Positions 53,070 to 63,990 of a DNA stretch of 64,000 bases are shown piece after piece. The notes beneath the pieces were generated by a model that worked only from the letters and a program-made list of their open reading frames with translations, made no database searches and was not told the DNA's origin. Source of the stretch: Amoebidium appalachense (Eukaryota; Ichthyosporea); contig CAVNZM010000012.1 of NCBI GenBank assembly GCA_963693365.1, positions 9,176,001 through 9,240,000 of the forward strand, given 5' to 3'. A program made the translations under genes and the position numbers. The stretch's first letter is position 1, and each line of letters opens with the position of its first letter.

Positions 53070-53968
53070 TGTTAAATTGTATAAGTATTTGGGATGTAAG
53101 CAGAGACACAGTGGTGCAGTGTGAAAACACCACAGACACACACAACAACAAAACACGGAACGATCGGAGCAGTGTACACAACAGACATCAATGTTTAGAC
53201 ACGACTGAACTGAATTTATTCTGATCTTCGAATAAATACCTGAAATTCTTCTAAGTCCAATCCATACATGATTTCCGACCAGTCGGAAATCAGATCTATC
53301 TCTAATAGAAACCAATCACTAAGAACCAATTGCTTTCAGAGAGATCCGGTACGCGGAGACGTACACGATAGGACACAGACACTAGTTAAGGTCAACTCGT
53401 GTCATCATCAAGGAAGTTCTAACCTATGACATACTGCAAAGACTCAGACATATCACACTTAACCTTGATGATTGGTTAAAGCCCGGCAACACATGAAAAC
53501 TAAAGTAAATTAATGAAGTCTAAAAAGTGTGTTACCGTCCAATGAACACGTATTAAGTAACACAAATCTACCTAACATATATTAGTAGAAAAGAAATACG
53601 ATTATACACATGAAGACAAGGAGAGAAAGAAAAGAAAATAAGGAAGGAGAAAGAGGAAGGAAAAGAGAGCACAGATCAACAAACAAGATAGTAATAGCAT
53701 AACTATAGCCAGAGATATTTATGTACACACGAACATGTACACGTCTCTCCCTGAGTGGGTGGATCCGTGTACACACATATAAATATTCTAATCGATATTA
53801 CAACACACGATTAAAGCCGATACAACACGATTACAAGTATACAAGCATATCGGAGATCGATGCTACACTTTACATAATAGGAGTGTGGCATATACACTAA
53901 GCATATGAACTGAAACATAACACAAACTGAGAAGATCTTACCATATGTAAATACTACGTATTACAACA
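53070..53968 (-). repeat. Solo LTR of the Copia-2 family
   Basis: 899 bases, near identical to 37045-37969 except for a deletion of about 29 bases near 53523. Flanked by CCGCT on the left (53065-53069) and right (53969-53973). Same insertion point and same target duplication as Copia-2. Confidence 0.9.
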
Positions 53969-55583
53969 CCGCTGCCCCAGCACCACATTGACACCTGCCG
54001 CCTCCGGGAGCTGCTGGCCTCCTACCCAGACCAATCATTCGCCGCGCAGCTCCTCCACGATGTCGAATTCGGTGTCGCCATCGGCTACCGCGGCCCCTCC
54101 ACCTCTCGGGTGGGCCCCAACCTACCCACCACCCCGGCTGCTGCTGCCGCTATCACGGCGGATATTGCCAACGAAGTCGCCCTCGGCCACCTGCGCGGCC
54201 CCCTCTCCCCGGACCAATTCTTCGCCGAATTTCCGGTCCACCGTTCCTCCCCCATCGGCGCCTTTACTAAAGAAGGGGACCCCCACAAGTACCGTCGAAT
54301 CCACCACCTCTCATGGCCCCGGGGCAGCAGCGTCAATGACAGCGTCACCTACCGGCCCGATGAACTTCAGTACATTCGAGCCCGGGACGTCACCCAGCTC
54401 ATTCTCGACGCAGGCCCCGGCTGCTACATGGCCGTGGCAGACGTGCAGGCTGCCTTCCGGCACATGCCCATCCGACCAGAAGACCATCACTTAATGGCAT
54501 TCAAATGGCAGGGGCATTTTTACGTTGACACCCGACTGCCCTTCGGCCTGAAATCTACTAGCCCAGCCATCTGGGAACGGATCGCGGCCACCCTCCAGTG
54601 GCTGGCACACCAGCACGGTGTTACCCTCATCCGCCACTACGTAGACGACTGGATTACAGTCGCCCCCACCCAAGAGCAGTGCCAAGGTCACCTATCCACC
54701 TTCCTGCAACTCTGCCGAGAGCTGCACATTGCCATCTCCGAAGACAAGATGCAGGGCCCGGCTACCCGTATTGTCTTCATCGGTATCGAATTCGACTCCG
54801 TCACCATGGAGGCACGGATCCCTGCTTCCAAACTCTCGGACCTACTCGACCTCACTTCCCACCCAACACCCACCATCACCATTCGGGAATTGCAATCCCT
54901 CCTCGGAAAACTCACCTGATGTGCCCAGCTGGTCCCCCCCGGGCGGGCCTTCTCCCAGCGCCTATGGGCCCTTCTCCGAAAACACCCACACCTTGCCGGG
55001 CACCACCACATACGGCTGTCTGCTGCCGCCCAGGCAGACATAACCGAATGGCACCAGTTCCTCATCATGGAATGGGGTGCACCTTATCACCCCCCCCACA
55101 TACACCACCCTGGCCACCGATGCTGCCGGATCCGTGGGTCTAGGGGGCCACTGGCTCGACCAATGGATTTTCATGCCCTGGTCTCCCTCCACCCAAGCCC
55201 TCTATGCTCATGAGGGTAAACTCGGTTCCTCCGTCATCGAACTCTTGGCCATCGCAGCCGCCGTGGCCCTCTGGGCCCCCTCCTGGTCCACCCACCATGT
55301 CCGTATTTTATGCGACAACACGGGTGCTGTGTCTGACCTGCACTCCCGGTCTTCCCCCCACCCCGTGATGGCCAAACTTATTCGGTTCATCACCCGCATG
55401 GAAATGCAATAGCAATTTACGTTACAGGCCTCCTACCTACCGGGACCCCTCAACCATCTAGCCGATGCCATTTCTCGTAACCAACTTCCCCGAGCCCGAC
55501 GACTCCGACCTTCCCTGCAACCGGAGCCCTGCCCCTTCCCCTCCTGGGTCCACGAGTTCCTATCCTATCCCCTGGGCTATTAG
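53969..55583 (+). pseudogene. Ngaro-a ORF2: reverse transcriptase and RNase H
   Basis: Matches Ngaro-b ORF2 (about 61190-62794) throughout. The RT domain includes YRRIHHLSWPRGSSVND, ADVQAAFRHMPI, LPFGLKS and HYVDDW. RNase H includes LATDAAGS, IELLAIAAAVA and LCDNTGAV. Breaks: a Trp-to-TGA stop at 54917-54919, an indel around 55063-55075 (MEWG region), and a Tyr-to-TAG stop near 55410. There are small insertions (TYRPDEL, LKSTSPAI) relative to Ngaro-b. Inactive. Confidence 0.88.
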
Positions 55584-55599
55584 TAACACCCCCCCCCCC

Positions 55600-56679
55600 C
55601 CCCCCCCCCAGATCTCCCCTTCCGGAGCAACGCCGGCAGATTGGCCCCCCACTTTGCTCCGGCCGAGCTGCTTCGAGCCACCACTACCCTGCAGGAATGC
55701 CAGGCCCTGAGTCTCAACCTCGACTCTTGGGCCTTTTACTCCCGGGTGCAAAAAGTGTTCATCGATTTTTGTGTGGCATCTCGGCTGCAGTCCTCCTCCG
55801 GGTCCTACCTCCCGGCCTCCCCACACACCGTGCAGCTCTTTCTCGCCTGGTGTGCCCAACGAGGGGTACAGGCCTCTTCCTTGGCCGGCTACAATTCGGC
55901 CATCACCAGACTCCACCTCGACATGGGCCTCCCTGCTCCCTACCCCCCACGACAAGTCTCTGGCCTGATTCCTCCGAGGGGTGGGCAGATGGCAGCTTTC
56001 TCACAACATCCGGCCCCGATCATCTACCAGGGAGCCCCTCCTGCCCTCCCACCTCAGCCTACTCCATGGCCAGTGCCCCACCAAGGCCTCCTCGGCCAAT
56101 CTCCGGCTATGGACGGTCCTCATCGTCGGTTTTTGTGGTCTCCTCCGTTCGAGGGAATTTACCTCCAAGACCCTGTCTTCCTTCAACCCGTCCCGTCACG
56201 TTAAAAGGAAGGACGTGACCTTCAGCTACACCCCCACCGGTACTTTGTCCCATGCCACCCTCCACCTGCCAACCTCCAAGACGGATGTACAGGCCCGAGG
56301 TGTCAATGTCACTCTAGCTGCCCTGCCCCTCACCCACTTCTCCCCAGCCCATCTCCTCCGGCAGTTCCTGGATACAACGTCCGGTCAACCCAACGACCCC
56401 CTGTTCAGTCTCGGTGGCATTCCCTACACCAAGGGTGCTTTCTCTGCCGACTTCCGTGCTCTCCTCTCCCGGGCAGGCCTCTCACCCTCCAGGTTTGCCG
56501 GCCACAGCCTCCGAATCGGGGGGGCCACAGCCCTGGCTGAGGCCGGGGTCGACAACTCCCAGATCAAACAACTCGGCCGATGGTCCTCCAACTGTTTCCT
56601 GATCTATACTCCGAGTCGACTTCGCCCGGCCTCCATTGCTGCCACTACCACACGTGTATTCGCCTCTATTCTTAAGTGA
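55600..56679 (+). pseudogene. Ngaro-a ORF3: tyrosine recombinase
   Basis: Matches Ngaro-b ORF3. An extra C in the run at about 55943-55948 shifts the frame and a Trp codon is TGA near 55967. Downstream the catalytic HSLRIGGATA, LGRWSSN and CFLIYT are readable, but the arginine box reads LLRSREF instead of LLRSGEF. A 6-base insertion follows the catalytic Tyr (IYTPSRLRP). Preceded by a C tract ending CAG (55590-55610), as in Ngaro-b. Confidence 0.85.
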
Positions 56680-56708
56680 AACCTTTGGAGCAAGCATACT
56701 GCTCTCGT

Positions 56709-56797
56709 GCCGTGGTTTACAACCATTGCAGGTTCACTTTCGTCCAAGGGGATGTCCCCCTAGAGGCAACACACGTCCCGGAGTAGTTTTTCATAGA
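56709..56797 (+). repeat. Ngaro-a B1 repeat
   Basis: GCCGTGGTTTACAACC...TTTTTCATAG, nearly identical to B2 at 57263-57350, to 33640-33727 and to 63903-63990. Confidence 0.85.
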
Positions 56798-57262
56798 GGT
56801 TTTATTTGTGGAATTTATTGACATAAATATTTTTTCTGGGTAAACACGTAGGATGGGTGTTCGGTACCAACATAACCATGTAGGCTTCATTTCGTGTTTT
56901 AACAGTTCGCGGTTGGCTGCCCGCACACGGGCACCTATTAGCCAATCAAAACATCAGATTCCACATATCACTAGACCGAATTTTGATTGGCTCGGATCAG
57001 ATTTCACATATCACTAGATCAATTTTGATTGGCTCAGATCGGTAGGCTTGGGTATATAAGCACAGTTTTTAGCAGATCAGCAAGCTCCAAACACATCTTC
57101 TGTGTTTAGCACCCACAGCCTTACAGCTATAGATTCCTTTTCACCCCCCCACACCACCCCCATTGATCCACACATACGTGCTGTTTTTTCACGGGGCGAA
57201 GACTTCCCCCGTTTTTTGGGCACAAGGACCTCACGGATCAATAAATTGATGACTGGGGGCTT
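56798..57262 (+). repeat. Ngaro-a A2 repeat
   Basis: GGTTTTATTTGTGG...GGGGGCTT. The first ~350 bases match A1 of Ngaro-b (59121-59469), including CCAAT/ATTGG boxes and TATATAAG (57052-57059). The last ~118 bases, with ACGGGGCGAAGACTTCCCCCGT-type dyad symmetry, are absent from A1. Confidence 0.85.
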
Positions 57263-57350
57263 GCCGTGGTTTACAACCATTGCAGGTTCACTTTCGCCCA
57301 AGGGGATGTCCCCCTCGAGGCAACACACGTTCCGAAGTAGTTTTTCATAG
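57263..57350 (+). repeat. Ngaro-a B2 repeat (right terminus)
   Basis: Second B copy; ends TTTTTCATAG at 57350, beyond which sequence is unrelated (GACCCAGAATCC). Confidence 0.85.
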
Positions 57351-58103
57351 ACGACCCAGAATCCACAATTATACAGCCATTCGGCCTATTCCGAACACAA
57401 TAAGTTCAGGAATCGAAAGTAGGCTCCTGTATGCCGTACTGTGTGTCATGTGTGGGGGTGTGTGTGTGCTTGGCGGGAGTGTATGAGGGGGTGTGTGAGC
57501 TTGTGTGTGGGTGTGGGTTTGGGTGCACCTGTGTTTGTGCATTTGTGTGTGGGTGTGCGTCTGTGTGGGTGGGTGCACGTGTATGTGATCACGTGTGGGT
57601 GAGCGCACCAGTGTTTTGAGTACGGTTGGGTGGCCAGGTGTTAATGGATATGTCGGGGCAGGATGAGCCTCTGAGGGGCAGGGGCGGGGGAGAGCGGGAA
57701 GGGTGTTTTGTTGTGTAGGTTGTGTTTGTGTGTATGTGTGATGTGTGTGTGTGTGATGTGTGTGTGTTGTGTGTGGAGAGGGATTTGTGTGTGTGTGTGT
57801 GTGTGTTGTGTGCATGCAGTGTGTGGAGTGAAGACGAGTGAGATGTGCGATGGATGGGACACTTGTGTGTAGGATGGAGAAGTTGGAAGGGACATTACTC
57901 TGGTACCCGACTTTTGTTCACGGTCTCCATGCATCCTTCCGCGGGGAGGTGGGCCGGGAGGGGGGGGGGGGGGGGGTGAATGGTTCTTCTCACCGGCACT
58001 GATTAAGTTAATGTTATTTATCTGTAAACTGTCCGACTTGAGAAGAGAGGGAGGGGAGGTAGGTAGGGGCAGGAGAGGGCAGGTGGTTCGGGTGTGCGTC
58101 TGT

Positions 58104-58134
<31 letters not shown>

Positions 58135-58559
58135 GGGGGGGGGCATGGGTGAAAGGGGAGTGTGGGTTGTGAGGATTGGGATGGGTACTTTGCCGACACA
58201 CATACAGCTGCAGTGGCTATGAAAGGAGAATGTAGAGGGTACGTGTGTGAGTACGAATGTGTGAATGTGTGTAAAACAATGCATGGTTGAATGTGTTGCG
58301 CAAACTACCAAGTGGACATTGATTTGCGCATGTGTCGCATCCATATGGGTAGTCCTGTAGTAAACTGGCCTGCCTGCCTGCCTGCTTTCAACATCCCGTT
58401 GTGTGTGTGTGTCACGTGTTGCTCTCTCTGCTTTGGTGTGGATTCTAAACTAGTGAGACAGTCATTGAATCCCCCCCCCCCCCTCCCCCCTCGAACGTAA
58501 CACCTCTGTGTTTTGATGTGAAACAAGACATTTAGGGATTTGTACGGGATTGATAACAA
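57351..58559. other. GT-rich spacer without a supported gene
   Basis: Imperfect GT/TGTG repeats (57425-57610, 57715-57825), G runs (57960-57977, 58118-58143) and a C run (58471-58491). No convincing coding frame. Confidence 0.5.
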
Positions 58560-58731
58560 AAGTCTTAGCACAGTGTAGGACGGGATTTTGGCGCGATAAC
58601 AAAAGTCTTAACACAGTGTAGGATGGTTACACAAGTTTGGCACAGTGTAGGATGGTTACACACGTGGTTACACACGTTTAGCACAGTGTAGGATGGTTGC
58701 AGGATAGTACACACGTTTAGCACAGTATAGG
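58560..58731. repeat. Minisatellite around a TTAGCACAGTGTAGGATGG core
   Basis: At least six diverged copies of (T/A)(T/A)(A/G)(G/A)CACAGTGTAGGATGGTTACACACG-type units of roughly 25-40 bases, ending exactly where the Copia-1 type LTR fragment begins. Confidence 0.7.
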
Positions 58732-59120
58732 TGTTATTTTGTGTGGGTAAACGGAGAAGCAGAGAGCACAGATGGGTGTTATGATATACACAACACAGAG
58801 ACACACGGGAGAAATACAACCGGAGAGGTGGAACGATTTCTGGGACCATAGGAAATGAATTCAACTGCTTGATATTTATTTCAAGATGAAGTTCCTTTTA
58901 TACTCAGGAATGTGAAATCGATAATAAATGCTAAGCCAATCAAAAGAACGAAAACTCTTCTATCCAATCAGAAATACGAAAACTATGAGGGTAAAATAAA
59001 TCGATAGAAATACCTGTCGACACATAGAAGATAAAACACAATCTTCTAATGAAAGTAATCTTCTAATAAAAGTACCGAAACATTTAACAAAATGAAACCA
59101 CTTATGTATGATATTAGTTC
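58732..59120 (-). repeat. Copia-1 family LTR fragment, cut by Ngaro-b
   Basis: Matches 35532-35910 (TGTTATTTTGTGTGGGTAAAC... to ATTAGTTC) and then stops where Ngaro-b A1 begins. The remainder of this LTR is expected to the right of Ngaro-b, outside the window. Confidence 0.8.
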
Positions 59121-59469
59121 GGTTTTATTTGTGGAAATTATTGACATAAATATTTTTCTGGGTAAACACGTAGGATGGGTGTTCGATACCAACATAACCA
59201 TGTAGGCTTCATTTCGTGTTTTAGCAGTTAGCGGTTGGCTGCCCGCACACGGGCACCTATTAGCCAATCAAAACATCAGATACCACAGATCACTAGACCG
59301 AGTTATGATTGGCTCGGATCAGATTTCACATATCACTAGATCGATTTTGATTGGCTCAGATCGGTAGGCTTAGGTATATAAGCACGACAGTTTTTAGCAG
59401 ATCAGCAAGCTACAAACACATCTTCTGTGTTTAGCATCCACAGCCTTACAGCTATATATTCCTTTTCAT
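59121..59469 (+). repeat. Ngaro-b A1 repeat (promoter)
   Basis: GGTTTTATTTGTGG to about TTCCTTTTCA. Several GATTGGCT/CCAAT boxes precede TATATAAG (59375-59382). Confidence 0.85.
59375..59382 (+). promoter_or_regulatory. TATA box of Ngaro-b
   Basis: TATATAAG, about 120 bases before the ORF1 ATG, with ATTGGCTC boxes about 30 and 75 bases upstream. The same core is present in the solo A repeat (30311) and in A2 of Ngaro-a. Confidence 0.6.
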
Positions 59470-59499
59470 TCCTCCCTATCTTTCCCTACGCCGGTCAGC

Positions 59500-60669
59500 A
59501 TGCCGCCGAAAAAGCGACAGGCCTCAGCCGCCACCCCTGCCGCGGCACCTAAGCGCCTGACCCGCAGCGACCTCCGCCACAGGCTGACCAACGCTCCCGC
59601 GGACACTGACGCGCCTCCAGCGGCCCATACCACCACGGACCCGGACCCGCCGGCTACTCTCCCCTCCACTCCTGAAGTCCCCCCTCAGGCCCCGCCGTCC
59701 CCGCAGATGACTTCTCAAGACGCCGTCCTTGCCGCCCTCACCGCCATCAGCACCCAGATGGCTGGCGTCCTGGCTGCTCTCACCAACCGCGACCCTCCCG
59801 CGCCCCCCGCCGCGCCCTCCACACCCGGGGAGGTTTCCCCGGGGCTGCATCTCGGCCCTGACCTAGACCTACCTGCCCTGCCCGCGCCCCCCATCACAGG
59901 TGAGAACACTGGCGACATTCAGCCGGGCACACTCCCGCTTCCCCCCGCGGATGTGCTGGCAGATTTGCACGCCAATCGTTTCGTCGACCTGTATAAGTTC
60001 ACCCCCGCCGCCCTCCTGGCCCCATCCAAGAAAGGTCAGCATCTGCGCATGGCCGACGACGGCAGCATCGAGACTTTTCGCCAAGACAAACCCGTTCCCC
60101 TGCGTTCACTCGTCATTTGGATCCAAGCTTGGACCCATTACATGGCCGCCAAGCACCACCTCGGCCTCCCCACGGACAAAGACGTACTTTGGACTCAGCA
60201 CATCACTCGCCTCAGCACCCGATACCCGTGGGCCCAGATCCACAACTATGACGTATACGCCCGCACCGTTGCCCACCAGCAGGGTCGGGCTCCGATCGAG
60301 TGTCCCAACCTGCTCGCCCAACTCCACCAGGATCTCCTCCTGCCACCCACTCTGCTCATCCCGGACGCATGTCAGCGCTGTGGCTTCCCCGACCACCCCA
60401 GCGCGGCCTGCCCCATGTACCCCAAGCCCGGCTGTGGTCTTGACGGCTTTAAGCCGCCCCACAAGCCCGGCGGGGGTCAAACCCCTAACCGCCTTGGCCC
60501 GCAACCCGGCCCGGCAAAACCGGCCCGACCCGTGGATCTACCCGCCACGCACTGCAGGAATTTCCACATTAACGGTCGGTCCTGCGCTAAGCAGCCCTGC
60601 CCCTTCTCCCACGTGTGCCCGCTCTGCTCTGGCACACACCCCCGCAAAGACTGCAAGCACAATGCCTAG
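59500..60669 (+). CDS. Ngaro-b ORF1, gag-like protein
   Basis: 389 aa from ATG 59500. The N-terminus is basic, then Ala/Pro-rich (about 1-140). A middle region (about 150-285) carries no motif I can name. Zinc knuckle CQRCGFPDHPSAAC (C-x2-C-x4-H-x4-C) starts at residue 291. The C-terminus has a CCCH-like cluster and CPLCSGTHPRKDC, ending KHNA. Such Cys/His clusters bind the element RNA in gag proteins. The next ORF begins about 300 bases downstream after a CCAAT-containing spacer with C tracts. Role as structural/RNA-binding protein is inferred from position and zinc motifs. Confidence 0.8.
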   Translation: MPPKKRQASAATPAAAPKRLTRSDLRHRLTNAPADTDAPPAAHTTTDPDPPATLPSTPEVPPQAPPSPQMTSQDAVLAALTAISTQMAGVLAALTNRDPPAPPAAPSTPGEVSPGLHLGPDLDLPALPAPPITGENTGDIQPGTLPLPPADVLADLHANRFVDLYKFTPAALLAPSKKGQHLRMADDGSIETFRQDKPVPLRSLVIWIQAWTHYMAAKHHLGLPTDKDVLWTQHITRLSTRYPWAQIHNYDVYARTVAHQQGRAPIECPNLLAQLHQDLLLPPTLLIPDACQRCGFPDHPSAACPMYPKPGCGLDGFKPPHKPGGGQTPNRLGPQPGPAKPARPVDLPATHCRNFHINGRSCAKQPCPFSHVCPLCSGTHPRKDCKHNA

Positions 60670-60973
60670 TCTACGCGCACACCCACACACACAGCTAGAA
60701 CATAGGGGTTAGGAGCTAGGACACACGAGTACAGGGAAACGGAGCTCGGGAGAACGGGCCAATAGGGCTGAGTACAAAATTTCGCAGGCCAACTACGGCG
60801 CCCGCGCGCGTCACGAATAAATGTCCCTACACAAAGACGTTTATTCTGGCCACTGCACATAATTTTACTCCCCCCCCTCATCCCACGAGCCTCCCCCCCC
60901 CCCCCCCCCTTACACTCACCTAGCACTCCCTCCCCCCCCCTTCTTCTACCTCTGTGTCCGCCCACACCCCCGC
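60670..60973 (+). other. ORF1-ORF2 spacer of Ngaro-b
   Basis: Contains GGGCCAATAGGGCTGAG, AATAAATG at about 60815 and C tracts (60868-60910). ORF2 may be expressed from here by internal initiation or splicing; the ATG at 60974 is followed by a low-complexity Pro-rich stretch before the conserved protein. Confidence 0.45.
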
Positions 60974-61073
60974 GTGCTCGGGCACATTCCCCTGCACAGG
61001 GCCCCGCTGCCCTCCCTGCCAACCCTCACTTGGGCCCAGCTGCCCTACTCGAACCCCCCGGGGCCCTGCTGCC

Positions 61074-61111
<38 letters not shown>

Positions 61112-62794
61112 CTGCCGGGATCTCCCCAAGGGTGCCCCATCCTTGCTAACCACCCCTTCCCCCGAGGCTCAGACCCGGAGGCCCGCCCGCTGCCCCAGCA
61201 CCACATTGACACCTCCCGCCTCCGGGAACTGCTGGCCTCCTACCCAGACCAATCATTCGCCGCACAACTCCTCCACGATGTCGAATTCGGCGTCGACATC
61301 GGCTATCGCGGCCCCTCCACCTCTCGGGTGGGCCCCAACCTACCCACCACCCCGGAGGCAGCTGCCGCTATCACGGCGGATATTGCCAAAGAAGTCGCCC
61401 TCGGCCACCTGCGCGGCCCCCTCTCCCCGGCCCAATTCTTTGACGAATTTCCGGTCCACCGTTCCTCCCCCATCGGCGCCGTTACCAAGAAAGGGAACCC
61501 TCCCAAGTACCGTCGAATCCACCACCTCTCCTGGCCCCGGGGTAGCAGTGTCAATGACAGCATCACCTACCCCGACGAACTTCAGTACATTCGCGCCCGG
61601 GATGTCACCCAGCTCATTCTCGACGGAGGCCCCGGCTGCTACATGGCCGTGGCAGATGTGCAGGCTGCCTTCCGGCACATGCCCATCCGACCAGAAGACC
61701 ACCACTTAATGGCATTCAAATGGCAGGGGCATTTTTACGTTGAAACCAGACTGCCCTTCGGCCTGAAATCTAGCCCAGCCATCTGGGAACGGATCGCGGC
61801 CACCCTACAGTGGCTGGCACACCAGCACGGTATTACCCTCATCCGCCACTACGTAGACGACTGGATTATAGTCGCCCCCACACAAGAGCAGTGCCAACGT
61901 CACCTATCCATCTTCCTGCAACTCTGCCGAGAGCTGCACATTGCCATCTCCGAAGACAAGATGCAGGGCCCGGCTACCCGTGTCGTCTTCATCGGTATCG
62001 AATTCGACTCCATCGCCATGGAGGCACGAATCCCGGCTTCCAAGCTCTCGGACCTACTCGACCTCACTTCCCACCCAAAGCCCACCATCACCATTCGGGA
62101 CCTCCAGTCCCTCCTCGGCAAACTCACCTGGTGTGCCCAGCTGGTTCCCCCCGGGAGGGCCTTCTCCCAGCGCCAATGGGCCCTTCTCCGGACCCACCCA
62201 CACCTGGCCGGCCACCACCACATACGACTGACTGCTGCCGCCCGGGCCGACATAGCCGAATGGCACCAGTTCCTCACATCATGGAATGGGGTGCACCTCA
62301 TCATACCACCCACATACACCACCCTGGCCACCGATGCTGCCGGATCGGTGGGTCTAGGAGGCCACTGGCTCGACCAATGGTTCTTCATGCCCTGGTCCCC
62401 CTCCACCCAAGCCCTCTATGCTCATGAGGGTAAACTCGGTTCTTCCGTCATCGAACTCCTGGCCATCGCAGCCGCCGTGGCCCTCTGGGCCCCCTCCTGG
62501 TCCACCCACCATGTCCGTATTTTATGCGACAACACGGGTGCTGTGTCTGACCTGCACTCCCGGTCTTCCCCCCACCCCGTGATGGCCAAACTTATTCGGT
62601 TCATCACCCGCATGGAAATGCAATACCAATTTACGTTACAGGCATCCTACCTACCAGGACCCCTCAACCATCTGGCCGATGCCATTTCTCGTAACCAACT
62701 TCCCCGGGCCCGACGACTCCGACCTTCCCTGCAACCGGAGCCCTGCCCCTTCCCCTCCTGGGTCCACGAGTTCCTATCCCTTCCCTTGGGCTAA
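60974..62794 (+). CDS. Ngaro-b ORF2: reverse transcriptase and RNase H
   Basis: 606 codons as drawn; the conserved part begins near residue 72 (PLPQHHIDTSRLREL) after a C-run-encoded Pro stretch, so the true start is uncertain. RT motifs: FPVHRSSPIGAV, YRRIHHLSWPRGSSVND, ADVQAAFRHMPI, LPFGLKSSP and catalytic HYVDDW (Tyr 293). A connection region follows, then RNase H with LATDAAGS (Asp 454), IELLAIAAAVALWAP (Glu), LCDNTGAV (Asp) and LNHLADAIS. This layout is that of DIRS/Ngaro RT-RH. The stop codon is the TAA of GGGCTAAC, directly before a C run. Confidence 0.9.
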
Positions 62795-62812
62795 CCCCCC
62801 CCCCCCCCCCAG
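62795..62812 (+). promoter_or_regulatory. Possible 3' splice site before ORF3
   Basis: CTAAC (branch-point-like, overlapping the ORF2 stop), then about 15 C, then CAG. ORF3 has no ATG upstream of its conserved start, and Ngaro-a has the same arrangement. May allow ORF3 to be reached by splicing. Confidence 0.35.
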
Positions 62813-62841
62813 ATCTCCCGTTCCGGAGCAACACTGGCAGA

Positions 62842-63873
62842 TTGGCCCCCCACTTTGCTCCGGCCGAGCTGCTTCGAGCCACCACTACCCTGCAGGAATG
62901 CCAGGCCCTGAGTCTCAACCTCGACTCTCGGGCCTTTTACTCCCGGGTGCAAAAAGTGGTCATCGATTTCTGTGTGGCATCTCGGCTGCAATCCTCCTCC
63001 GGGTCCTCCCTCCCGGCCTCCCCACACACCGTGCAACTTTTTCTCGCCTGGTGTGCCCAACGAGGGGTACAGGCCTCTTCCTTAACCGGCTACAATTCGG
63101 CCATCACCAGGCTCCACCTCGACATGGGCCTCCCTGCTCCCTACCCCCACGACAAGTCTCTGGCCTGGTTCCTACGGGGGGTGGGCAGATGGCAGCTTTC
63201 TCACAACATCCGACCCCGCTCATCCACCAGGGCACCCCTCCTGCCCTCCCACCTCAGCCTACTCCATGGCCAGTGCCCCACCAAGGCCTCCTCGGCCAAT
63301 CTCCGGCTATGGACGGCCCTCATCGTCGGTTTCTGTGGTCTCCTCCGTTCAGGGGAATTTACCTCCAAGACCCTGACTTCTTTCGACCCGTCCCGTCACG
63401 TTAAACGGAAGGACGTGACCTTCAGCTACACCTCCACCGGTACTTTGTCCCATGCCACCCTTCACCTGCCAACCTTTAAGACGGATGTACAGGCCCGAGG
63501 TGTCAACGTCACCCTAGCTGCCCTGCCCCTCACCCACTTCTCCCCAGCCCATCTCCTCCGGCAGTTCCTGGATACAACGTCCGGTCAACCCGACGACCCC
63601 CTCTTCAGTCTCGGTGGCATCCCCTACACCAAGAGTGCTTTCTCTGCCGATTTCCGTGCCCTCCTCTCCCGGGCAGGCCTCTCACCCTCCCGGTTTGCCG
63701 GACACAGCCTCCGCATCGGGGGGGCCACAGCACTGGCTGAGGCCGGGGTCGACGACTCCCGGATCAAACAACTCGGCAGGTGGTCCTCCGACTGCTTCCT
63801 GATCTATACCCGACTTCGTCCGGCCTCCATTGCTGCCACCACCACACGTGTATTCGCCTCTATTCTTAAGTGA
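62842..63873 (+). CDS. Ngaro-b ORF3: tyrosine recombinase
   Basis: About 343 codons, open from upstream of 62842; the first codon drawn is TTG, and no in-frame ATG precedes the conserved region. Catalytic residues of the lambda-integrase family are visible: Arg 169 in LLRSGEF, His 288 and Arg 291 in HSLRIGGATA, Trp in LGRWSSD, and nucleophile Tyr 322 in CFLIYTR. The N-terminal ~140 residues look like a core-binding domain (RVQKVVIDFCVASR, SLTGYNSAITRLH). The enzyme would integrate the circular cDNA without a target duplication. The copy in Ngaro-a is frameshifted; this one is intact. Confidence 0.9.
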   Translation: MAPHFAPAELLRATTTLQECQALSLNLDSRAFYSRVQKVVIDFCVASRLQSSSGSSLPASPHTVQLFLAWCAQRGVQASSLTGYNSAITRLHLDMGLPAPYPHDKSLAWFLRGVGRWQLSHNIRPRSSTRAPLLPSHLSLLHGQCPTKASSANLRLWTALIVGFCGLLRSGEFTSKTLTSFDPSRHVKRKDVTFSYTSTGTLSHATLHLPTFKTDVQARGVNVTLAALPLTHFSPAHLLRQFLDTTSGQPDDPLFSLGGIPYTKSAFSADFRALLSRAGLSPSRFAGHSLRIGGATALAEAGVDDSRIKQLGRWSSDCFLIYTRLRPASIAATTTRVFASILK

Positions 63874-63902
63874 AACCTTTGGAGCAAGCATACTGCTCTC
63901 GT

Positions 63903-63990
63903 GCCGTGGTTTACAACCATTGCAGGTTCACTTTCGTCCAAGGGGATGTCCCCCTAGAGGCAACACACGTCCCGGAGTATTTTTCATAGA
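63903..63990 (+). repeat. Ngaro-b B1 repeat; A2 begins at 63991
   Basis: GCCGTGGTTTACAACC...TTTTTCATAGA followed at once by GGTTTTATTT, the first bases of A2, at the window edge. Confidence 0.85.

Noticed and set aside
52855-53124. Open frame MAPRLRSLHTG... spanning the right end of the TIR element
   Set aside because: It crosses the TIR, an LTR fragment and the Ngaro flank, so it is a chance join.
61303-62918. Antisense open frames across the Ngaro and Copia coding regions
   Set aside because: Shadows of G+C-rich sense genes; they lack independent motifs and mirror sense codon bias.
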